DNA of 64,000 bases. Source: Schizochytrium sp. TIO01. Its lineage: Eukaryota > Sar > Bigyra > Thraustochytrida > Thraustochytriidae. The translations under genes and the position numbers were made by a program. Each line of letters begins with the position of its first letter. The first letter of the stretch is position 1. Where the stretch lies: assembly GCA_004764695.1 (NCBI GenBank), contig SMSO01000032.1, positions 3,392,983 through 3,456,982 of the forward strand, given 5' to 3'. Under the pieces are notes generated by a model. The model worked only from the letters and a program-made list of their open reading frames with translations, ran no database searches and was not told the origin of the DNA. Positions 43,674-55,600 of the stretch are shown here, in pieces.

Positions 43674-46600
43674 TTAGTCATCGAGGGCGCAAAGCATTGC
43701 AACACCTCGCTTGATCCAGAAAGGAGCCGGCTGATCGCGAACAGGGAGGTTGAGGAACATTACGAAGTTACTTGAATGACCGGTAGTGGCAAGAACACCA
43801 CGACGAGCTGATGTCTTGTAAACAGGACACTCATAGGCATCGGTGGGCTTGATCTTTGTCACCTCTGTTGGCAGTAGCTTAATGCAAGGCATTGCAACGA
43901 AAAGTTCTTTGGGTCGAGAGTCCACCAAGACACACCCTTCATCCTCCCAACCTGCGCCTTGCAAATGCAAACCAGTGATATAATGACCATCGTCAAGACG
44001 CTTTGAGCAATCTAGGTCACGCGGGAGAATTTGATTGGTATACTTGATCAAATCAATAGCGATTTTGTGCTTACGAGCAAAGTTTTGGCGCACACCGGTT
44101 GTGAAACCAGGAATCCAAAACAGGTATGAAATGACTACAACAGGAGGAGTACCATCCGTCATCCACTTGTTGAAAAACTCAAGGCGATCCAACAAGTCAT
44201 TAACCCAAGATGATAAAGGCTTCAAACTCGGATAAGCTGCACGAGCCCACATCTCTGGTACAAGCATATTGGTCATAGAGTTACCCATAGCCTCCAACTC
44301 ACTACTCATGACCACGAGACCGCAAATAGCGAGCTGGACGTCCTTTAAGGAACGCTTCACAACTCCAAGGAGATTGTTGAAACGCTCAAGCTCCTGACGC
44401 AGGGTCGAGTTCATCGATTCTTCGTAAAGCACAGGGAAGCGCACTGCAGCAACCTCAAGGTCAAAGAGGTCGGGAATACGTTTCTCAATGTCACTGGCCA
44501 GCTCCATTAGCTGTTCGGCCCACGACATGCCCTCACCACCGCTAGTACGCGGCTGGAGCTCCAAAGCGGCTACCATGAGTGCGTTTGTGCTTGTGATAGC
44601 AGTGGTAATTTCAGCATTCTCATGCAAACCAAATACCTCGGGAAGCTCCGTAAATGGCAACTTATTGATGTATTCAATATAACTATCCATTCCACCTTCA
44701 GGAGGTGCAAAGTATATTCCAGATGGACTGAATCGATGTTTATCATCAAGAATTGGTGGGCGGTAGAAGTCGGCAACGATTGTATCTAAGCAGCGACGAT
44801 CTTTGTCATCTGTAACACGACCACCATAGTTACAACTCGAAGTAAGATAGTGCAACATTGCCCAAGGAATTTGCTCGTATTCATTCAAAAACAAGTGTAA
44901 CTGATCTAGAGAAATACGCTGATCACTAGCAGAGAACTCGTACGGAATATTCCATCCAAGCGGCCCAAACTTACAACGCTCACGGACTAGTGCATGCAAA
45001 AAGGCAATGCCAAAACAGATTTTATGAAAGGCTTCAGGCTTAAGACAGCTGTCAAACCAATCGCGATCTAAAGCAGCATATGAACCCTTCAAGTTTGCAC
45101 GAAGTCCCTTTGGAGGCTCCAAAGTCATTTTAATACCGTTCTGTAAAACTGATACTGGGAACTCCTTGCATGGAAGTGCCGTCAACCAAAGGCGAAAATC
45201 TTCATGAACAACGTCTGGGTGAAGATCTTCGACAATCTTTTCGAGCATTTCGAACCATGACGGCATCACATGCAAGTTCTCAAGAGCGACCCAGCCACCT
45301 TTGTCAATGGCTTCTGAAATAGTACGCTCCGCAATAGGACCTTGACCTTGACCCATAGATACAGAGGCTAATTTGTTATCCATACCTAGCTCCTCGGCAA
45401 CGCGAATAAGCTCTGTCATGGCATCAGCACCAGGTGTAAGCACAAATAGAAGCGGAGTGGTACAAGACGAATCACGATAACCTGCACCCAGATCGAACGG
45501 AGGCGGTTCAATGAACTTTTGTCCGATTTTAGCCATGATGAATTCCATAAGCGCTGGGATCACTTTATCCAAGCGGATGCAACGAAGCAGCAGGAGCTGT
45601 TGAAACGGTGAATAGCGTTCCTTATATTTTTCGCGAATTAGCTTCAGCGGATCTTGAGCATTGGAGACGTCCTCCCAGAAATTGAGCTCTTTTTCCACCT
45701 CCTCATGAAAGTGTGGGTAAACTCCACCGGGGATATCATGCAGCGCCAAGAGGTCCGCCCAGCACTTATCCGAGAGGAATCGACCTTCGGAGTCTGGATT
45801 TGGACGAGACAAATCGACAGCTGTAGAACCAGTGAGGAAGAACCGCAGTTCGCCCGGATCCATTTCGTCACGCAGTTGTAACATTTTGATACAAAGCAAG
45901 AAACTAAAGAGTAATTTGTCCTTCTCGAACAAACTACGACAGACATTGTCGTACAAAATTTCAGCAAATGTGTCTGTCAAAGCCTTGAGGCGGTCATTGA
46001 GATTACTTCCCTTTGCAGCACGGTCAATAGCAAGATTGTAAAGGTTGGCATACCAATCCAAACTGAACTGGTACATGGGGTCGACACCAGCGAGATCTGC
46101 TACACAGAAGAAGAGGTTAGACGAAACACGCGCAACAGGAACATATCCTGCACGGGTGTTATTAATCTTCACAGCAGTCTTCTCAGCAATGGCAACTTGC
46201 TTCATGATCTGGTCAGAGGTAGCCTTAGACTCGGATAATGTGTTGATAAGAACCTCATCATCAAGAATGTTGCCCTCAGCCTTTGCCAAAAGTTCAAGAA
46301 TCTTGTCTTCTAGCTCCTTTAGGATCTTCTTGTTTGCAGCATCTTCCACCACAAGCTGCTCGCGCTGTGCTTCGAGCTCTGGCGTCTCACGACGCACCGT
46401 GATACCAAGCATTTGATCCTTCAGACCCTCTTCGTTAGCAACAAAGTTAATTAAGGTGACTTTGACAACTGTTTCAGGTGAGTAATGCGGGTTACGCAAT
46501 TTTGTGGTCATATATAATCTGAAACGTTCATCATATTCAACGATGTTGTCACCTAGCTGCATGGTCTTAGCACCACCCTTGTTAATGATCTGTTTCGTGA

Positions 46601-49600
46601 GAATTGGTTCAAGGATAGGGTCAAGGCTTTCACCAACATTCTCTAGAAGAACTGGTAAACCAAAGGAAATTGCATTCTCCAAGTTGCGAACGAAATCAGA
46701 TTGTGTCTGCTTGACTACCTTGAGGCCTTCCTCAGCTTCCATGTTTCGTACCCATCGGTTGGCTTGGCCTTGTGGATCAATCATGAGTGGCCAACGATTG
46801 GATGCGTACAGCATGATCGCGTTATCAATAGAAAAACCATCATTGGGCAGCTTGGCAATGGTCCATGCACGAATCTTCACAGGCTCACCAAGAGTTTGGT
46901 TGAGAGAAAATGGAGTTGTGGACGGAATTGAGTTTTGTGCGAGCTGGCTACCCCACTCTTCTAAACAAGAGGAACGGTAAGATTGCGTGAAGACACCAAG
47001 GTATGCGATGACACCCGAAGATAGAAGGATATCACCAACTGCGTTCTCATACTGTACACCAAGATCAGCAACGAACTGCGTCCACCGAGTCTTTTCACCA
47101 CCGAGACCACCAATAAGACGAGACGCACGATCAAGTTTCGTAGCACAATCCTTTACCTGCTGCTCGAGGGCCTCCTTCTTGTCCATGGTATCTTGCAACT
47201 CAGCTTGTAGCTTCGCAAGGTTGTCAAGAACAGCTTGGAGCTCAGATTGCTTTTGGTGAAGCATTGTCATAGCTTCTGCTAGATCGGCATTTGCTTTAGC
47301 CAAAGCAGCACGCTTGGGAGCAACTACACGAGCGATACGTTCGTATACAACCATGGCGTGAACCCACTTACACAAACCAGCAGCTGCCACGGAGGACTTT
47401 TTGATCACATCGGGTTGGAAGTCGTCACGCTCGCAGAAAGGTTTGACTTTCTCAATGACCGCCTCCGAGATATTGTCCTTGTCATACTCGACAAGACGCT
47501 GCAAAAAGCGAGGATCATTGAGCAATTCTTTCTTTGCAGGCTCCCAGTAATCATCAACTTTACCTTTGCCACTTGGGTTCGGAATCTTTGCAGGTTTAAC
47601 ACCCATCATGATACAAACTGCTTCCATGGTAAGCTTGACACCTGCAGGCGGTGTTTTCAAAGACTTAACCTCTGTAATATCACCCTTACTGAGAGTTGAA
47701 AGAGCCTTCACGGCACCTTCCAAGGCAGGAATAGCTTCAGCTAGCATTTCCTCACATTCAGCTTTATCCTTTTCACAAGAAGCCGCCTGTTCCTTTGCCT
47801 GAGCCTCGTCTTTTTGCACAATCTTCTTCTGCTCGTCAGCTTCTTTCTGTTTTCCCTGCACCATCTGCAGCTTCGCGTTGGTCTCCTTTTGAGCAATCAC
47901 AAGCTTTGGTTGCAAAGCTTCAAGCTCTTGCCGCATCTCTGCGACCTGTTCCGCAGTTTCTTGCAGCTTTTGCAGACCATTAGCATAACGTGAGCGCTTT
48001 TCTGAGATTGCAGTACGTTGTCTCTCAATGAGTGTCTTGAATGTGTTGATAAGCTCAAGATATGATGTTGGGGTAACATAATAGTATCTACCCATCTCCT
48101 CCAGGAATCGCTCTGCCATTCGTGAAGTACGCTGCTGCATATCGACACAAACGTCAACAATACCCTTCTTCATTGCGTCACTGAGCGCGATACTACTTAA
48201 GAAGTGGTGCGCAACACTGACTAAGGCATCCTTTGGCCACTCTGTGAACCAATCAATGGCGCAGCAATTGACTAGAGATGGGAATCGACGGAGACGGTCA
48301 CGGAACGAGTCGCCAACGGGTGAAAATGCCAACACAACATGCAGATTTTGACGACAGCGCTTGACAAAGAACTGCATCACCTCAGCTTGAGTATTGAGTT
48401 CAAGACCCAACTTCTCTGAGATAGGTCGTACAGCTTCCACAATCTCAGTCTGGTCTTCCGTATTGAACAAGTTAGGCACTTCACCAGTGTTGAGAATATT
48501 ATTGATATCCTCAACAAAACCTTCGTTCACTACTTGTGTGTCAGCAAAGAGAAAGACAGTTGACTTTCCGCTCACACCAGCAAGTTTAAGCATTCGACGT
48601 AGATCGTCGTGCCATTCTGCCATACCATAAACCTTCGAGATTTCGATCTGGAAGAGAGTCTGCTCGTTTAATGAAACAGCTAAGGTGGTTAATGACTTAC
48701 GACCTGAACCACCCACACCTACCAAAAGAGCATTACCAAGAGGTTGACACAAAATACGGCTGATACGAGACACATGCTCGATAGCATTCATGAAAAGTAC
48801 AAGGTTCATTTTTTTGGAAGACATGTTGTTGTAATCAACAAGGTAACCTTCCATGACTTCCTTCAGCAAGGACATATCCTCAATCTCGTCGTACATACGA
48901 GATTCCACAAGTTGAGTGGGATCGATGAAATTGCCATAGATCAAAGGACGTCCTCGTGGGGCAATCTTCGTCCACTCGGCGTTGAAATTCTCCTGAACTT
49001 TTGTGTTCAATGCCTCGTCAAACCAGGTTCGGTCCTCTTCATTGATAAGTCGGTCCTTAAAGACACGCATACATTCATGGCCCCAAAGACGAATGAGCTG
49101 AGTAGACTCCTTGATCCTGTCCGGGGTTCCCATGCAAATTCCTTGAAAGACCTTACTTAAATCACGCAAGTTGAATGTGTAATGCGATTTTGCAGGGGTG
49201 GGCAACATGTCAACTTCGATCTGGTTGTAGAGGGAGATAGTAGCAGAGACAACATTTGTCACAATTGCCTTGATCTTTGGGCCAAAAGGCTTGGCAAACC
49301 ACTCCATAATCGATCCAAAAATTACAGAGAGTGAGTTCGCGTCAAAAGCAAGAAGGTTCAACATAGAATAGTGGCGTACGTAGCGTTGGGTGATCTGCGT
49401 ACGACCACCACCCGGAGGTCCCATAGCAGCGACAAACTGAATATCAATAAGCTTGCGAAAGGTAATCTCTTTTCGGTCAAACCAGCCTTGGTGGTCCATG
49501 TATTGACGTAAAATTTCAATAGGAGGCTGGGCACCGTAGACTTCCTTTGCTGGCATGTTAAGGTCATCCACCATAATAACCAAGCGTTGACCAATAGGAG

Positions 49601-52600
49601 GACCAAAAATACCCTTGCGACGCTTGTCGAGCTTGCCATCAATGATATCCTGCGTTTGATTAGCACTAGTTTGAGCACTAAAGTTGATAAACATGGGCTT
49701 GTAGACGGCTTGATTAACCTCCAGAAGCAAAACTTTCTTTAAACTCACAGTTTTTCCTGTACCTGTTGCACCAGTGACAAGCACAGACTGTCCATGCTCA
49801 ATAAGGCGTTGCATAATCCACTCGTTACGAGTAGTGTCTACTGTAGGAACCAGGATATCTTGATATTGTGTTTCCGAGCCCGGCATAAACCGTGGGGTAA
49901 TATCTTGCCATGGCGTCCAGTTACCCTTGTCGCAGAAGAAAACATAATCGAAAATACTACCCTGATCAAAGGGCATCGGGGTTCGTAACTCGCGAGGCTC
50001 GTCCATAGCATTTTTGTATGACGGGTTCTTAAGCACGAACTGGTCCCAAGCTGCCTGGCCCTCCATTGTGCCAGTAATGAGCCGCTTGAAGAAGTTGTCA
50101 AGGTTCTGATGACCACGCGCGTCAGTTACACCACCGACTGCCCAGATCAAAGCAAACAGGAAGGCACCTTCAACAACCCGTAGAGGGTCCTTTGGCGCTT
50201 CTTTATCCTTTGCTGTGAAAGGATCAAACAGTGTGCTGTACATAAGCCGAAGAACAGACGCACAAAGCTCGCTATCTGTTATTGGGGTTGGAATTGCGCA
50301 GGCATCACGGAGCTGAAATACTAATGGCTCAAAGTATGCATTGAATAGTGTCAAGATCTCTTCACCTGCTCCGCACTCTGACAAAAGCATGGGCAGTTTA
50401 TTGACCCAGGAGCGTACAAGAGGCCGCCATCCCAGACGTTTTTGCTCCAAGAAGACCATACCTACACGAGAAACTGTGGCTGGACTAGCCTCTTCAAGAT
50501 CTTCTGGCTCGAACATCATAGTCATTCGAGCCGACATTTTCACGATCTCACCACTTTGCAAACATAGCTTCTTGTTATCATCAAGGACAGTATTCATATC
50601 CTCAATCCATACGGCATCTACAGGGCCATCAAACATAATCCACTGGCGATCCTCACTTGTGTCTTTAGATGCATTTCTGTAGGTCACAGCAAGAATACCA
50701 TCAGTCCATTCGTGTGTGTTCTCGTCAAAGGAGCCGTACAGCTGTCCCTGGGTAATAGATTTGGGGTTCATTGTATAAATCTTTACAGCTCCCTCAAACT
50801 TCGGATCATCACGAATGCGAGTCATTGCTTTGGCCAAAGTATGGGTCACACGAGTTTTTCCTGAGAACGTTTCTCCGACAACCATGAGACCGTGACGGAC
50901 GCATACAGTCTCGTAGAGCTGAATAACTGCACGCAAGAATGGTTCGTCCAATTGAAGATTGTCTTCTTTGCAAACTTCTCCAATCGCTTGTAGTAGAGTA
51001 CGGTAGTCAGGAGTGGGGAGTTCAACACCTGGAAACAAATCGGAGGTAATACCCTTGAACAAAGGAATATCAGCCGTGTTGAACTTTGGCAAGTTAACAT
51101 CTGTGACAGCCGAAAGAACAATCATGGCTTCCGACCAGACATCACCGAGGTCTTGACGAAGCTTGCCGGCACGCACAAGAATCGAGAAGACAGCACGCAT
51201 ACCATAATCGTAGTGCTTTTGGGAACTCAACTGTTCTGAACACAGAATCAAGACTTGAGTAAGCTTCCGCGCCAAATTACGATTATCCTCAAAACCAAAT
51301 GAAAACAACTTAATCTCTGCAATCAGAGCATAATCTGGCACCATCATAGCACACGGACGAAAGAGAGCTTGCAAGTTATCAGGAAGCTCCTGACGACCAG
51401 CATAACCGGGGTTCATAGTAATGAAGGAGTTGGCATCAGGATTCAATGTTAGTGTGGAGCCTTCAAAGTCGAATCGCTTGGCTCGTGCACGTTTGGCCTT
51501 CACAATTGTAAGGATTTGCTGAGCAATCACAGACAACACCTCAAGTTCAATACGATTGAACTCATCAAAGCATGCCCAAGCACCAGCCTGGGCCAAACCC
51601 TTGAAAAATTTCGCCATAGCAAGGTAATCAAGACCATCAGAGCAGTTAAACACAACACACTGTTTAGCAATTGCCTTGGATAAATCCTTGGTTGTCTCTG
51701 TTTTTCCAGTACCAGCAGGACCTGCAGGTGCACCACCATAAAGGAGGGATACGGCGCCCATAAGTGTACGGTAGCAACGATCTGTAAGAGGGGTAATGAC
51801 AAGACGAGAGCTGTTACCAAGATACTCGTAGGCATAAAGTTGCGTCGCATTTAGAATGCGCACAACCATGTTGTTTGGATCCTTACCATAACGAGCAAAA
51901 TCATCATCGTACAGTTCCCAGTAGTAGCGAAGCTGAGACATCCATTCGAACTCATTTGGGTCGCTTACTTTCTTTTCCGCCATGTCCGCAACTACATCCC
52001 GCTGGTGGATATCAATAACAGACAATGCACCCAAAGTTGTTCGCTCCATCTTGCCAATATTACCACGCACCAAATGCACAATTTGCAAAAGCTGCTTATT
52101 GAGCTGCTCCGTGTACTGATCGAGCATTCCCTCCTTAATTGCTTCTGTAACCTCCTTGGTCCAGAAAAGCTGACTCGCATTCAGCACAACCTGTCCTGGC
52201 CATGAGATCACCCACTTTGCACGCTCCGGGTTTACCTCAAAATTTTCCATTTCAGGATAAACCTTTGCCGCAGCTTGAAGAATCTCCTTTACTGTGATAC
52301 GCATCGACATCTCAAAGTCACTGAGCCATAACTCTACATTACCCTTATTCGGGCCAGAGTTGGGGTCCACAACAATTGACAGATCTACAATTTCACCTTC
52401 GTTGGACTGAAGGCGAGGAATTCGCAAATCTTCATTACCACCGGCGATAAAAGGCTCACCACGGGGAGGGTTTTGCTGGTCTGGAGGTACCATATCCTTG
52501 CCAAAGACGACACATCCTACACCTTCAAAACATTTTTGCAAGAACGGCTGAACAGCTCTTGGATCTTTAGTCTGCGACACAATCTCCAAAAGTTCATCGT

Positions 52601-55600
52601 TACTGAGAAAGAAGAATCGAGCAAAAGCCATACGCTTCACCTCAAGGTAATCGTTAAGACCCTTCTGAATTTGGTCAAGCCTCTCATTAGCTTGCTTGAA
52701 ACGATCAACTAGAGTGTCATCACTCGTAGTATTAATTACACTAGGCGACTCGTAGATTTTGCCCAATACCTTTCGCCAAACGCCATCTACAGAGTTAAAT
52801 CGACGTCCTTCTGTGGGCATTTGTCGCATAATATCATCAGAACCGAAAATTGGTTCAAGGTACATCCATGCCCTCTGGCACTTTAGCATCTCGTCAATAA
52901 GAGTTTGAATATACATGAGACGCTTCTCCCAGGAGAGAGCTTTGTCTTTGATTGGTTTAATGTACGGACTTCCAACCATGGTTTGCACCTTCACAATATG
53001 ATCATCAAGAAGAGCAATCACATCATCAGTTCCTTTGATGACATAAGTTCCAGTATTCTTATATTCCATGGTCTGAAAGTCAATTCCATTCCACTCTGCA
53101 ATCATATTTTCGATATTCTTCTCCAGAGCAAACTCTTTTTCTGCTTTGACAGTGATTGTTTCGACCTCTTCCATGCGGTCCATAATGTTTAAGTCGATCA
53201 GTCTCTGCAGCGTGAGATCATTAGGGCTAATTTCCTCTTGGATAAGCTCACCAAGCGCCGTCCAGTGACGATCACGCAATGCAGGACTAGCGAGTGCTCG
53301 AATCAGTGGCATATAGCTCTTAAAGGCATCAGAATCCTGCCGTAAAATTTGAGCAATTGCTGCTGCACCTTCATTTTCAGATCCGAAAGACTTCATAAGT
53401 CTGTATGAAGTTGTCCACCATTCTAATACTTGCTTTTCAACTTCGTCACCGTTTACATCAGAAAATGGACCTGTCAGCCACTCTTTAGTTGAGGCAACAA
53501 AGTCTGCAGACATGGTCCATAGCTGGAAGAATGGCTCAAATTGCTTCTTACAAAGGTCTAGGGTGGGGTAATCGCCCGTGTCAAAACCAAATGCACGATC
53601 TCGCAGATTGAAGTTGGCAATTTGCTCCACAGCTTGATTGAGCTTTTCCTCAATTGCATAGGCCTCTGAAACAATGTCATTGAGTTTATTGTAATCGTCG
53701 TGCTTCTCGAAGGCCTCCACTTCAAGGGCATACTGATCAAGTGCATGATCAAACTCCTCCTTTTCACGTGCCAAAGCTTCAATCATGGCAACTTTGTCAA
53801 CCTCAAGGGCACGCATGGTGGCTGCTTGTGCCCCGAAGATACGGTTCGGCCAAAGTTTGAGACTCCATGCAAGCTGAAAATCCTCAGGTGGGATCTCACA
53901 GCCAAACTCCTCAAGCATATTATTCCAGCTGTGAATATCAGCCACTGCGTCCGCAAGACCTTCCATGCGAATCATAGCCTCTTCGATGAACTCCTCAAGA
54001 TCGACGAGTTCAATCTCATTCTTAGGCTTTGTTGCAATTCGCTGCAGAATTTTTTCATACTCTTCAGTCAAGTTCTCCGCTCGCTCACGTTGAATATCTA
54101 AGAGGTATTGTGCGAAAGCATCAATTTGCTCTTTAGCACGCTGTGCAAGGGTTTCCTTAACTGAAATACTATTAAGCAAGAAGCAGCCACACATCTCATC
54201 GTGAAAGGTTTCATTCATAACTGCATGCATAGCTGTATAGAACTTTGAAATTTCCTCCCGGAACTCATCACGTGTGATGGGTACCTCTACAAGTTCATCT
54301 TGCTCTTCTTCTTCCTCTTCCTCCTCTTCCTCCGCTTCCTCTTCTTCCGCACCTTCTGCATCTTCGCCATCTCCCTCGTCGCCATCAGCGTCATCATTAT
54401 CTTCCGCATTGCTACGGCTCTTGGCAGTAGCATTACCCTTGGAGTTCTCCGATACTTTGGCTTCACCACCGTCAGCAGCTTCCCCAGCTGCTTCCGCTGC
54501 AGCTGCAGCTTCTTCGGCTTCGGCGGCAAGTTTCTTTGCCTTCAACTCCTTTTTAGAGACTAGCTTAGGCTGGGCAAACGTATCTACATGAACAAAAGGC
54601 TCATCATGAAGAAGCTGCAGATAGTCATCATACAAACCAGCGATCTTCAAAGCAGCATCAAAGTCATGCTGCAAGAGGTCCTCAACACGCTTCCGTGAAG
54701 CTTTTAGCTGATGATTTACAGTTGCAACCATTGGATTGTCAGATTCATTGATGACAACTGGGTCATCGATGTAAAGAAGTGACTTTGGATCAAGCTCATG
54801 TAGCGAAAGAAGTTCGTGGTCCACGGTGTAAAGACCTCGGACAGCTTTCACAAATTCATCCATGACCTTCAAAGCACTATCTTGAATGTCATCTAACGAA
54901 GGAAAAACTACAACCTTGCCATTAGACTCTTGCAATTGGACTAAAAGGAATGACGCAGTATCCCGAAGTGCACTGCCCTTTGATTCAGTATCGAACATGC
55001 TGGACCATTCTGTCAAGGAACGGAGCGCAATATCTTGTAATTGGAAGGCCATCTGAATTTGAAATCGAAGGAGGACCTTGGCAGTATCAGAATTGCGAAT
55101 AACTTCCAAGTCGTTTTCGTAAAAGTTGTAGTCGCTAGCAAGATTATCGAGCATGCTATTTGCAACTCCCTGCCACCAAGAGCGCTGTAGCTTGGTAGCG
55201 ATCCAACTACAATGGTCAATCTGGCGTTCAATAAAATCACTCAGCTCAAACACTTCTTTGCAAGCAGGATCTGCGAGGGAAGGGTCAACCAAAAGTGCCT
55301 TGGCAAACTCATCTCGCCAGGTATCTTCAAGCCAAGAGACTGTTGAGGCCATTCCACTAGTACCCGACCAATGAGCCTTGCTGATGATCTTGTGCGACTC
55401 TTCATAAGACGTAGCACCGTTTGGAAGTTGTAGCTTGCCAAAACGCGGTGCCGCGGGTTTAGTTGGGAAGGGCGGCAATTTGAGCTCTTGCATACGCTGT
55501 TGCATACCTGAGTCAGATTTGCAGATTTCTCGTAGAATAATCTTTTGCATTGTGCTAACATACATGAGATCAACGTCCTCAATGAGTGATCGTGTAAGGT